Source: Myxococcus dinghuensis (GTDB lineage Bacteria; Myxococcota; Myxococcia; Myxococcales; Myxococcaceae). Taken from it: DNA of 64,000 bases. Shown here one piece after another: positions 54,243 through 62,794 of the stretch; position 1 is the stretch's first letter, and each line of letters opens with the position of its first letter. The stretch is from contig NZ_JAKCFB010000017.1 of NCBI RefSeq assembly GCF_024198235.1, forward strand, positions 124,001 to 188,000, in the 5' to 3' direction. The notes below the pieces were generated by a model. That model searched no databases and was not told the origin of the DNA. It was given only the letters and a program-made list of their open reading frames with translations. The translations under genes were made by a program, and so were the position numbers.

Positions 54243-55862
54243 ATGCAGATCATGTTCCTGGGCCATGCGGGCTTCGCCGTGGAGACCGCGGGGAGCGTCG
54301 TCGTCATGGACCCGTGGCTGACGGCGCGAGGCGCGTTCGACTCGGCGTGGATGCAGTTGCCCCGCAACCACCACCTCGCGCCGCGCGTGCGCGAGCTGTT
54401 GGAGACGCCGGGCAAGGAGCGCTTCCTCTACGTCAGCCACGAGCACAAGGACCACTTCGACCCGGAGTTCCTCGCCACGCTCCAGCGGCGCGACTTCACG
54501 GTGTTGATTCCGCGCTTCCAGCGCTCGGAGCTGCAGGACGTCTTCGCGAAGTACGGCTGCAAGCGCGTCATCGCCTGCGAGGACGGCCGCGAGGTGCCCA
54601 TCAAGGGCGGCTACATCAAGCTCTTCGTCTCCGAGCAGGGGACGAACCGGGACTCGGGAGTGATGGTGCGCGGCGAGCACCACTGCTTCGTCAACATCAA
54701 CGACTGCAAGCTGCATGATCGGCTGGCGCGCATCGCGGAGGAGGAGGGCCCCATCGACCTGTTCGCGGCCCAGTTCTCCGGCGCCATCTGGCACCCCACC
54801 TGTTACGAGTATCCCCCGGAGACCTACGCGGCCATCTCCCTGAAGAAGCGCGACAGCAAGTTCGAGGCGGTGGCGCGCGCGCTGGAGGTCGTGAAGCCCC
54901 GCGCGTACCTCGCGTCCGCGGGGCCCGCGTGCTTCCTGGACCCGGCGCTGCTGCACCTCAACTTCGAGAAGGTGAACATCTTCCCCAACGCCACCACGCT
55001 CTTCTCCTTCCTGGAGAAGCGGCTGCCGACGCTGGGCGCGCGCTACCTGGAGCCCATGCCCGGGGACGTGATCGACGCGCGCACGCTCGAGTTCACCACC
55101 CGCGTCGAGGAGCGGCTGACGCCCGAGTCCCTCGAACCGTACCTGCGCACCTACGCGGCGGACCTGGCGCACCTCTTCCGCGACCGGCGCCGCAACCTGA
55201 TGCGCGCGGAGGTGGATGAGATCCACGAGCGGCTGCGTGTGGAGTTCCAGCGCAAGCTGGACCTGCTCGACCTGCACGACCGGGTGGGCATGCCGCTGTA
55301 CGTGGAGCTGACGGAGCTGCCGGACCGGCTGCTGCGCGTGGACTTCAAGGGCCGCCGGGTGGACGTCGTGCCGGAGATTCGGGAGGCGACGCGCTACGCG
55401 ATGAAGGCGAGCGCGGCGGACGTGGTCCGGGTGCTCGACCGGAAGCTGACGTGGGAGGACTTCCTCCTGTCGTTCCGGCTGCGCCTGAGCCGCCACCCGG
55501 ACGTCTACGAGCCCATCGTCCACGGCTTCCTGGGCGTGGAGATCGAGGACATGCGCGCCTTCTGCCAGGGCGTACGCTCGACGGAGGGGCGCCGGGAGCG
55601 CGCGGTGGTGGAGGCGGGCGGGCGGCGCTTCTCCGTCCAGCGCTTCTGTCCCCACCAGGGCGCGGACCTGTCCGAGGGCTGGGTGGAGGAGGGGCGCTAC
55701 CTGGTGTGCCCCCGCCACCGCTGGCGCTTCGACCTGGAGGATGGGGGCCGCTGCCCGACGAACGGCTCCACCCTGTGCGCGGAACCCGTGGCGGAGGGCG
55801 AGCGCGAGTCGACCGAGAAGTCGCCCGCGCCCACCCCGGACGTCGCGCCACGGGTCCCGTGA
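54243..55862 (+). CDS. MBL-fold/Rieske oxygenase-like protein (CMAH/NamH type)
   Basis: The 539-residue protein has an N-terminal metallo-beta-lactamase fold with zinc site SHEHKDH (His66, His68, Asp70, His71) and the downstream NDCK and SGAIWHPTCYEYP segments, a helical middle region, and a C-terminal Rieske [2Fe-2S] domain with CPH and CPRH motifs separated by about 16 residues (residues about 468-492). This pairing is characteristic of CMP-N-acetylneuraminate hydroxylase and mycobacterial UDP-MurNAc hydroxylase NamH. The protein is probably a sugar-nucleotide N-acyl hydroxylase, though the substrate is not shown. The start ATG at 54243 (MQIMFLGHAG) has no strong ribosome site. It has no obvious operon partner. 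Confidence 0.85.
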   Translation: MQIMFLGHAGFAVETAGSVVVMDPWLTARGAFDSAWMQLPRNHHLAPRVRELLETPGKERFLYVSHEHKDHFDPEFLATLQRRDFTVLIPRFQRSELQDVFAKYGCKRVIACEDGREVPIKGGYIKLFVSEQGTNRDSGVMVRGEHHCFVNINDCKLHDRLARIAEEEGPIDLFAAQFSGAIWHPTCYEYPPETYAAISLKKRDSKFEAVARALEVVKPRAYLASAGPACFLDPALLHLNFEKVNIFPNATTLFSFLEKRLPTLGARYLEPMPGDVIDARTLEFTTRVEERLTPESLEPYLRTYAADLAHLFRDRRRNLMRAEVDEIHERLRVEFQRKLDLLDLHDRVGMPLYVELTELPDRLLRVDFKGRRVDVVPEIREATRYAMKASAADVVRVLDRKLTWEDFLLSFRLRLSRHPDVYEPIVHGFLGVEIEDMRAFCQGVRSTEGRRERAVVEAGGRRFSVQRFCPHQGADLSEGWVEEGRYLVCPRHRWRFDLEDGGRCPTNGSTLCAEPVAEGERESTEKSPAPTPDVAPRVP

Positions 55863-55871
55863 AGCCGTCGG

Positions 55872-57023
55872 CTAGGGCGCCGTGCTCAGCTCACCCGGTG
55901 CCCGGCTGATGTCGGAGGCCCGCCCCGGGAACAGGGTGTTCAACACCCCGGGCATGCGCCGGGCCCAGGTGGGCTCGGTGTGGTAGCCGCCTTCCTCGTA
56001 GACGTACTCGAGGGACGTGCCATCCACGTACCCCACGGACCGGAACGCATCCGTGAGCGCGAGCGCGTAGACCGCGCCTTCGTTCGCCCCCTCGTCGACG
56101 TAGACGCGGGCGAAGGACTGCGGGGCGGGGCTCGCGTTGACGGCGCCGATGATGAACCGGTTGCCCCAGAAGACGGAGGGTGACAGCGCTCCCACGCGGC
56201 CGAAGACCTGCGGGTAGCGCAGGGCCGTGTACACGGAGATGAGCCCGCCCAGCGACGAGCCGACGATTCCCGTGTTGGCGGCGTCCGTCCGTGTGCGCAG
56301 CGTGGTGTCGATCCGCGGCTTCAGCTCCTCCACCAGCATCCGCGCGTAGAGGTCCCCCAGCGGCGTGACGCCGGGGAAGTTGGGGTCGGAGACCGGGGTG
56401 TACTCGGACTGTCGTTGGGCGGTGCGGTCCACGAAGACGACGATGGCCTCCGCGACCTTGCCGCTGGCGATGCCCGCGTCCACCGCCTCGTCCACCTCCC
56501 ACTCGTCGCCCGTGATGGACAGGGCGGCGTCGAAGAGGTTGCGACCGTCATGCATGTAGATGACCGGGTAGCGCTGGAGGGGATTCTCCGTGTACCCGGC
56601 CGGCAGCCACGCCCAGATGGTGCGGTCGTTGTCGAGCAGGTTGGAGTGGAACGCCGGGAACACCGTCATGAGCTGCCCGGCGTCCGTGGTGAAGTACGGA
56701 TACGTGTCGATCGTCGCGCCCCGGTCCACGGGATACATCGCGCCCCGGGAGGCGAGCTCGTTCCGGTAGAGCCGGACCTGGAGCTTCTTCGTCGCGTTGC
56801 TGATCGGGACGAACGCGCAGAACAGGCCGGTGTACTTCTCGCTGGTGTCGGTGTCCTGGACCCACTCCTGGGCCGGGCTGCTCTTGAGCTTCACCACGTC
56901 TGCCCGGGTGAAGGGGTAGTGCACCCGGACGACGGTCCGCTCGGTGTTGGGCGGCGCAGGGTCGTTGTTCGTGCAGACGCCCGAGAGGGTGGTCGCGAGC
57001 GCCAGGGTCAGCAGGGGAGTCAT
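55872..57023 (-). CDS. Secreted esterase, enterochelin-esterase (Fes)-like
   Basis: This 383-residue alpha/beta hydrolase has an N-terminal signal (MTPLLTLALATTLSG), a beta-rich segment, and the esterase core: IYMHDGRNLFD, the nucleophile elbow GSSLGG, and His in EGGYHTEPTWARRMP as catalytic base. This pattern is that of the Fes/IroD-type and related esterase-D-like proteins. A propeller-like N-terminal CBM-type region, as in classic Fes, is not evident. The ATG at 57023 overlaps the stop of the ELWxxDGT gene in an ATGA junction, so the two are co-translated. The substrate may be a siderophore or a carbohydrate ester. Confidence 0.85.
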   Translation of the reverse strand: MTPLLTLALATTLSGVCTNNDPAPPNTERTVVRVHYPFTRADVVKLKSSPAQEWVQDTDTSEKYTGLFCAFVPISNATKKLQVRLYRNELASRGAMYPVDRGATIDTYPYFTTDAGQLMTVFPAFHSNLLDNDRTIWAWLPAGYTENPLQRYPVIYMHDGRNLFDAALSITGDEWEVDEAVDAGIASGKVAEAIVVFVDRTAQRQSEYTPVSDPNFPGVTPLGDLYARMLVEELKPRIDTTLRTRTDAANTGIVGSSLGGLISVYTALRYPQVFGRVGALSPSVFWGNRFIIGAVNASPAPQSFARVYVDEGANEGAVYALALTDAFRSVGYVDGTSLEYVYEEGGYHTEPTWARRMPGVLNTLFPGRASDISRAPGELSTAP

Positions 57024-59698
57024 GGGGTCACCTCGTCGATGCGCCACAGCTCGGTGCCATGGGCGCCGTCGTTCGCGGACAGCAGCAGTTGGTGGTCGTT
57101 GATGCGCACGGGACGCCCGGGAGCCCCATCGAGCTTCCCCGGCGCGAAGTCGTAGGCGAGGCGCGTGTTGCCGGCCGTCAGGTCCGAGTACCAGAGCTCC
57201 CGGCCCTCGTTGGCCGAGTCCTGGGTGAAGTAGACGCGGTCCTTCTCCGCCTGCACCCACGAATACGAATCCATGCGGGAGCTGGAGAGACGGGTCGTCC
57301 CGGCGCGGGTGAGGTCGGAGCTCCAGAGGCCGATGCCCATCGTCCCGTTGCCGCCGACGAAGACCAGCTTGCCGTCGAACATGGCGAAGAGCGGCTCGGG
57401 CTCGTAGAGGTTGGACGGCGCGGCGAGCGAGAGCAGGCGTCGGTTGCCGGGCGTGCCGTTGGTGGCGTGGATCACCCCGTTGCCCGTGAGGATGACGTCG
57501 GTCCCGGAGATGAAGAGGTCCCGGTAGGATCCTCCGGCGACGAACACCGTGCCCTGGGGTGTGCCGTCCGTCGACCACAGCCCGCCTGGGAAGGCGCTGG
57601 GAACGCCCATGGCGGCGTAGGCGAGGAAGTACACCTTGCCCTGGTTGCGCACCATCTTGGTGACGGTGAGGTTCTCGGGAGACAACTGGATGGGCGGGCT
57701 CCCCGGCGTGAGGGCGTGAATCGAGCGGAGGAACTGCGCGTTGATGCCGGTGAAGAGCACGACGTTGCCGAAGCTGAGCGGAGCGGGGTCGGGTGTCACG
57801 CCGTTGGCGATCCCCGGCGCGAGGTCCGTCAGTCGCTTCGTGCCGTTCTCGGTCCCGTCCGTCCGCCACAGCTCGAGCCCCGTCTGGCCATCATTGGCGA
57901 TGAAGTACAGGTCCGCGCCATGGACCGTGGCGTAGGTCCGGGGGATTCCATCCAGCGCTCCGACACCGGGGTCGGGGTGGAGGTCCGCGAGCATGCGTGT
58001 CCCCTTCGGGGTGCCGTCGGAGATCCACAGCTCGCTGCCGTGCTCGGGCGTCTTCCCCGCGAACGCGACCTGCTCCCCGAAAACATAGAGCTGGCCGGTG
58101 ACGCCATCGGCGATGCCCGGACTCAGGTCGGTCAGCCGCTGCGTCCCGGCGGCGGTGCCGTCCGTCACGTACAGCTCCCGTCCGGTGAAGCCGTCATGGG
58201 CCGTGAAGAACGCCCGCCCCTGGGGCGTGGCGACCAGCCATGAGGGCGCGGAGGGCGCCGTCCCCACTCCAGGCAGGAACAACCGACGCGTGCCCGGGCC
58301 GGTCCCGTCGGTATCACACAGGTCGTTGACGCCCAGGGGCGTGGTGCAGGCGAAGTAGGCGCGCGTGCCCGCGACCCACACGGCCAGCCTGTCCGAGCCG
58401 GAGCGGGAGCCTGGATAGAGGTCGGTGACCAGTTGGGTTCCCGCGGTCTGCCCGTTGGAGAACCACAGCTCGTTGCCATGGGTGCCGTCGTTGGCGAAGA
58501 AGAGCACGCCGGTGCCGAAGGGCGTGTACCCGCCCGACACGCTGCGCCCCGCTCCAGGCTGGATGTCGCGCAGGAGGACCGTCCCCGCCGCGGTCCCGTC
58601 GGACGTCCAGGGCTCTCCGGCCGAGGCACCCAGGTTCGCGGTGAAGAAGATGCGCCCGTTGGAGTGGGTCACGTAGGCCGGTGCGGTGCCGGCCGTGCCG
58701 GGATTGGCGTCGGCCACCATGACGGTCCCCGCGGCCGTCCCGTCCGACTTCCAGAGCTCGTCTCCGTGGATGCCGTCGTTCGCGGCGAAGAAGAACGTGG
58801 AGCCCATCGCCGCCACCCGGATCCGGACCAGGCTGGACATGGAGGACGCGGGGCCCGTCCGCACGTCCTTGACCAGGAAGGTGCCGGCGGTGGTCCCATC
58901 GGTGACCCAGGGCTCCGCGCCGTCAGTGCCGTTGTCGGCGAAGAAGAAGACCCGTGAACCCACCACGGTCAGCGCCTGGGGCGATGACGAACCCGTGGGA
59001 TGGATGTCCTTGAGGCGCCGCGTCCCCGCCACCGTGCCATCGCTGACCCAGAGCTCCGCATCCAGGGTGGAGGAGTTGGCGAAGAGGATGCGCTGTCCCA
59101 GGGCGACGGGCGTTCCGAACACGGGCTCGCTCGTGAGTCGCGTGGTCTGTCCGTTGGCGTCGAGCCGGAAGAGGACGACGTCCTGGCCGCGCAGGGCCGT
59201 GAGGATGAGCGCGTCCCCCAGTTGCGCCACCATCGTGGCGTTGCTCGACCCCGTGGCGGGGTTGAGGTCCGTGACCCGCCGGGTGCCCGCGCTCGTGCCA
59301 TCCGAGAACCACAGCTCGGTTCCGGTGTTCGGCTCGGTCGCGCTGAACACCAGCAGGTCCGCCGGGCTGCCCGCGGGGCGGTAGATTCCCTGGGGCGTGG
59401 GCGCCACGCCGCCGGGGAACGTGGAGACGACCGTCGACACGCCCGTCGAGGGATCCAGGCCGTAGAGCGCGGTGCCCGCCGCGTGCATCCCTCCGAAGTA
59501 GACGCGCTGGTGCGCCGCCACGAAGGACCCGGGCATCGTGCCCAGGCTCTCCGCGTTGATGTCCTTGACCAGCGAGAACGTGGGGACTGTGAGCGCCGCT
59601 CGCTGTGTCTCGGGTGGCTTCTCGTACTCCGACTCGATGTTGTTCGATTCGCAGGCTCCAAGAAACAGAGCCAGCGAGCCAACGACCAGACGTCGCAT
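57020..59698 (-). CDS. ELWxxDGTxxGT-repeat lipoprotein
   Basis: The 892-residue lipoprotein (lipobox LGAC, Cys16) is built from about 17 repeats of 45-50 residues, each with the signature ELWxSDGTxxGTxxxxDIxPG and its near forms (ELWFSDGTSAGTRRVTDL, EPWVTDGTTAGTFLV, ELWKSDGTAAGTVMV). The pattern predicts a beta-propeller or beta-superhelix. The family is common in myxobacteria and is usually surface-exposed; function unknown. The ATG at 59698 has AGAAGGGGG upstream. It is the first gene of a two-gene operon with an esterase (ATGA overlap), suggesting that a surface scaffold and an enzyme are made together. Confidence 0.9.
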   Translation of the reverse strand: MRRLVVGSLALFLGACESNNIESEYEKPPETQRAALTVPTFSLVKDINAESLGTMPGSFVAAHQRVYFGGMHAAGTALYGLDPSTGVSTVVSTFPGGVAPTPQGIYRPAGSPADLLVFSATEPNTGTELWFSDGTSAGTRRVTDLNPATGSSNATMVAQLGDALILTALRGQDVVLFRLDANGQTTRLTSEPVFGTPVALGQRILFANSSTLDAELWVSDGTVAGTRRLKDIHPTGSSSPQALTVVGSRVFFFADNGTDGAEPWVTDGTTAGTFLVKDVRTGPASSMSSLVRIRVAAMGSTFFFAANDGIHGDELWKSDGTAAGTVMVADANPGTAGTAPAYVTHSNGRIFFTANLGASAGEPWTSDGTAAGTVLLRDIQPGAGRSVSGGYTPFGTGVLFFANDGTHGNELWFSNGQTAGTQLVTDLYPGSRSGSDRLAVWVAGTRAYFACTTPLGVNDLCDTDGTGPGTRRLFLPGVGTAPSAPSWLVATPQGRAFFTAHDGFTGRELYVTDGTAAGTQRLTDLSPGIADGVTGQLYVFGEQVAFAGKTPEHGSELWISDGTPKGTRMLADLHPDPGVGALDGIPRTYATVHGADLYFIANDGQTGLELWRTDGTENGTKRLTDLAPGIANGVTPDPAPLSFGNVVLFTGINAQFLRSIHALTPGSPPIQLSPENLTVTKMVRNQGKVYFLAYAAMGVPSAFPGGLWSTDGTPQGTVFVAGGSYRDLFISGTDVILTGNGVIHATNGTPGNRRLLSLAAPSNLYEPEPLFAMFDGKLVFVGGNGTMGIGLWSSDLTRAGTTRLSSSRMDSYSWVQAEKDRVYFTQDSANEGRELWYSDLTAGNTRLAYDFAPGKLDGAPGRPVRINDHQLLLSANDGAHGTELWRIDEVTP

Positions 59699-59848
59699 AC
59701 GTGGTGACCCCCTTCTGTTGAACTTCAGTCAGGGGACGGCTGAGAGGAATTTCCATTTCTGCCTGCATTTCGGCGGGAATGACCATTGCCAGTCATCATC
59801 CCGGACGCGAAAGGCGTGGGCGCTCCAGGGCGGACGTCCCCGAGGAGG

Positions 59849-60535
59849 TCAGGGGTTCGCGACCAGGAGTCTCAGCACCAGGCGGAGGTTGTCCGAGCGC
59901 ATGCCGACGGGGCCATCGAATGAGAGGGCTGCGTCGGGGAGTGTTCCCTCCCAGGCCAGGGCCTCATCCGCCCAGACGCGGAGCCGGGGTCCTTCCAGGC
60001 GGGCGCGCAAGACATGCGCCGTGTTCCTCGAAGGCGCATCCACCCGCGTGGGGTGTGAGGGTTTCACGACGGTGTAGCCCTGGTTGCCGCAGTCGGCGCT
60101 GCGGTGCTGGTCGGGGTTGCGCTTGTAGTTGACGACGATCCCCGGCTTCGGCGTCACGCGCCACATCACGTAGACGAGGTTGCAGCCGTCCTTCGCGCGG
60201 AGCTTGAGGCCCACCTGTTGCCGCGGGGCGCCGGAGGCGAGGGGCTGCTGGACCTCCGAGGGACCCAGGACGGTGAAGCGCAGCTCCACCTGTCGCGCCA
60301 GCCATCCCGGGGCCACGGCCCTCATCCGGGGCCCGTCGCTCAGGAGTCCCCCGTCCGGCTGTTCCACCAGTCGTCCCTCGGTCACCTGGAGGCGGGCGAG
60401 CGGCACGGAGGCCAGGGGCGTCATTCGTCGCTCCTGGGGTGGGCCCCGGCGCGGAGGCGAGGCGGAGGAGGGCGGGGCGGGCAGCAGCGCGCCCGCGAGC
60501 AGCAGGGCCTTCGCCGCGGACCACCGCGGGCTCAC
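59849..60535 (-). CDS. Secreted lectin/jelly-roll-like protein of the polysaccharide operon
   Basis: This 228-residue protein has an N-terminal signal (AKALLLAGALLPAPPSSASP) and a beta-rich mature domain with VELRFTVLG, VGLKLRAKDGCNLVYVMWRVTPKPGI and HVLRARLEGPRLRVWADEAL, which is the strand pattern of concanavalin/LamG-like (3-keto-disaccharide hydrolase-like) proteins. Two Cys (DGCN and DCGN) may form a disulfide. The start is GTG at 60535, overlapping the stop of the upstream gene (GTGA). It is the last gene of the operon. Binding or hydrolysis of the polysaccharide made by the upstream synthase is a reasonable inference. Confidence 0.75.
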   Translation of the reverse strand: MSPRWSAAKALLLAGALLPAPPSSASPPRRGPPQERRMTPLASVPLARLQVTEGRLVEQPDGGLLSDGPRMRAVAPGWLARQVELRFTVLGPSEVQQPLASGAPRQQVGLKLRAKDGCNLVYVMWRVTPKPGIVVNYKRNPDQHRSADCGNQGYTVVKPSHPTRVDAPSRNTAHVLRARLEGPRLRVWADEALAWEGTLPDAALSFDGPVGMRSDNLRLVLRLLVANP

Positions 60536-61662
60536 TGCGTGCCTTCGTCCAGGAAGCGCTTGAGCGACTCGACGTGGGCGCCCAGGTACGCGCGCTCGGC
60601 GCGCAGCCGCGCCAGCTCCAGCAGCAGGTAGTCCCGGAAGCGCCGCACCTCGCGCGTCTGCATCGACTCGACCTCACGCAACTGGCCCTCCAGGTCGGAG
60701 ACGAGGGTGATGACCTCCCGGAGCCGGAGCTCCTCGGACCGCTGGCGGGCGCGCAGCTCCCCCAGCAGTTCGGCCACCTGCTGCGGCACACCGTCGACCT
60801 CCTCCATCAGCGAGCGTCGTCGGCCTTGTCTCGCGCGCTCGTTGGCGGAGCCCTGCCAGAGATTGCCCAGGTCATACGTCAGCATGATCTGCCCGAAGAG
60901 CGGCACGTCCTGGTCGATGTCGAAGACCTCGTCGTAGCCTCCCCGGACGCTCAGCTCCCACGCCTGGGCGCGGCGGAGGTTGCCCGCGTGGGCCTCGACC
61001 GCGTCGTCCGCGGACCGCAGCTCCGCGAGCAGCGCCTCGAGCTTCTGCCCGGAGGGGAGCTTGGGGCGCGCGGCCAGTCGCTCGCGCGCGAGCGCGGTGT
61101 CCGCGTGCAGCGAGCGCAGGTGGTCCAGGCGGACCTGGACGGCGTTGAGCTCCTCCAGGGTGGCGCGTCCCTCCTGGAGGTCCGAACGGAGGCTCGTGAT
61201 GAGCTGCTCCGCGCGTGGCAGCGCCTCCTGGAGCGCGGCGGCGCGAGCCTCCAGCGCGGCCTCCTCACCCAGGCCCGTTCCCTGTCGCACGGCGGCCTGG
61301 AGCGAGGAGAGCGCCTGGTGTCGCCGGCACTGGGCCTGCGCGTGTCGACGCAACGTGCGTCCCCGGTAGAGGCCGACGAAGTCGTAGCTCACGCCCGCCG
61401 TCGCGCGCAGCTTGGGCTTGCCCAGGGCCGTGCCGCCCTCGGCCTCCCCGGTGTTCACGGCGCCGAAGCTGCCGAAGACCTCCGGGGCCAGCTCCAGGGC
61501 CGCCTCGGCGTCGCCGATTCCCCGGACCAGCTCGCAGTACCCCGCGGCGCGCTCCTCCACCGTGTCGACGGGGGAGGGCTGGTCGACGGGGTCCGCCGAG
61601 AGGGCGGGGGCTGTCCGCGTGGCGAGCCACCAGAGCACGCCGCGAGTGAGTGTCTTTCGCAT
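60532..61662 (-). CDS. TolC-like coiled-coil exported protein
   Basis: The 376-residue protein has a weak N-terminal signal (WLATRTAPALSA) and is mostly helical coiled coil (about residues 100-370), with a pattern like outer-membrane factor (TolC-type) proteins: long helices, a VSYDFVGLYRG strand and another at QIMLTYDLGNLWQ, and repeated Leu/Ala/Arg heptads (LEELNAVQVRLDHLRSLHADTALARERL). TolC proteins have about 430-490 residues, so it is a short or divergent version. The ATG at 61662 has GGAGAAG upstream. It sits between an HlyD-like protein and a lectin-like protein in one operon, in keeping with an envelope-spanning export channel. Confidence 0.7.
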   Translation of the reverse strand: MRKTLTRGVLWWLATRTAPALSADPVDQPSPVDTVEERAAGYCELVRGIGDAEAALELAPEVFGSFGAVNTGEAEGGTALGKPKLRATAGVSYDFVGLYRGRTLRRHAQAQCRRHQALSSLQAAVRQGTGLGEEAALEARAAALQEALPRAEQLITSLRSDLQEGRATLEELNAVQVRLDHLRSLHADTALARERLAARPKLPSGQKLEALLAELRSADDAVEAHAGNLRRAQAWELSVRGGYDEVFDIDQDVPLFGQIMLTYDLGNLWQGSANERARQGRRRSLMEEVDGVPQQVAELLGELRARQRSEELRLREVITLVSDLEGQLREVESMQTREVRRFRDYLLLELARLRAERAYLGAHVESLKRFLDEGTQ

Positions 61663-61693
61663 CGAGCTTCTCCGGGGCTCCAGGGGCCGGCCT

Positions 61694-62794
61694 CTAGAAG
61701 AACAAGGGAGGACGGCCGAGGTGCAGCAGGTCTTCGCGGGCCGAGATGGGGTCGCTGAGCTTCACCTCCACCATCACCCCTCGCAGCAGGTACTGGCGGA
61801 TGGGGTGCTTGAGCGTCACCTCGCCATCCAACACACGCCCCACGACGCCCACCTCTCGACACCAGAAGACCTCCAACGCGCACGCGAACAGCGGGGCGCC
61901 CTCGCCGGAGTTCCCCAGGTTCTCGTAGGGGACGAAGGCCACCGTGAGGTTCTTCTCGAGGGCGAGCAGGTAGGGCGAGGCGCGCATCGTGTCGATGAGG
62001 GCCTCGTACCGCTCCTGCATGCCGTCCAGGGCCTCCAGGTCCTCCTCCAGGCTCTTGAGCGTCGCCTCCGCGCGGGCCTGCTCCAGCACGGAGTGCGTGT
62101 AGTTGCGCTCCAGCAGCAGCACGTCCGACGTCATGCCCTCGGGCGCGGCCTCCTTGCCCAGGCCGGAGTGCACGGCGGCCAGGCCCGCGATCTCCCGCTG
62201 GAGCCCGTCCACGCGCGTCTCCAGGTCCACCGTGGTGTGGGCCAGCGACAGGTTGCTCTGCGCGAGCTGCGCGAGGTGGTGGTTGATGGTGAGCTTCTCC
62301 TCCTGGGCCATGAGGCGCGCGCCGACGAGCGCGTCGGTCCGCTCGCGCGACAGGCCGGCGAAGGCGCGGTTGGACTGGAGGATCTCCGCGCGGGCCCGGC
62401 CGTACTCGTTGCGCAGGGAGGAGAGGCGGTGCGCCGCGCGCCCCTTGGCCTCGCGCTCTCCCCGGAGGGCGACCAGGAAGCGCTTCTGGAACGAGCGCTC
62501 GGCGAAGAGCGTGCGACGGGCGTCCTGGATGCGGTCCTCCACGGCGCGGCGCTCGGCGGCCACGTGGTCCCGGGCGGACGTCTGCGAGGCGAGCTGGGCG
62601 TTGAGGGTGAGGACCTGCGGGTCCGTGGGGGACACCACGGTGGGCGTCACCCAACTGCGACTCAACAGGAAGAATCCCTGGACGCCGAGGAAGGACGCCA
62701 GCGCCAGGAGGATGAGGCCCAGGAACACCGACCCCATGAACTTGTACGACGAGACGGCGACGGCGTTGATGCGGTTGGCGACCTGGAGATTCAT
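61694..62794 (-). CDS. HlyD/Alg44-like membrane coiled-coil protein
   Basis: This 366-residue protein has one N-terminal membrane helix (VFLGLILLALASFLGVQGFFLL, about residues 23-44), a long periplasmic coiled coil (about 60-270), and a C-terminal beta segment with TVAFVPYENLGNSG and LKHPIRQYLLRGVMVEVKLSDP, similar to the end domain of membrane-fusion (HlyD-type) and Alg44-like proteins. Cytoplasmic PilZ is absent. The ATG at 62794 overlaps the stop of the GT2 gene (ATGA). The place between a synthase and a TolC-like protein supports a role in linking polymer synthesis to export. Confidence 0.75.
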   Translation of the reverse strand: MNLQVANRINAVAVSSYKFMGSVFLGLILLALASFLGVQGFFLLSRSWVTPTVVSPTDPQVLTLNAQLASQTSARDHVAAERRAVEDRIQDARRTLFAERSFQKRFLVALRGEREAKGRAAHRLSSLRNEYGRARAEILQSNRAFAGLSRERTDALVGARLMAQEEKLTINHHLAQLAQSNLSLAHTTVDLETRVDGLQREIAGLAAVHSGLGKEAAPEGMTSDVLLLERNYTHSVLEQARAEATLKSLEEDLEALDGMQERYEALIDTMRASPYLLALEKNLTVAFVPYENLGNSGEGAPLFACALEVFWCREVGVVGRVLDGEVTLKHPIRQYLLRGVMVEVKLSDPISAREDLLHLGRPPLFF

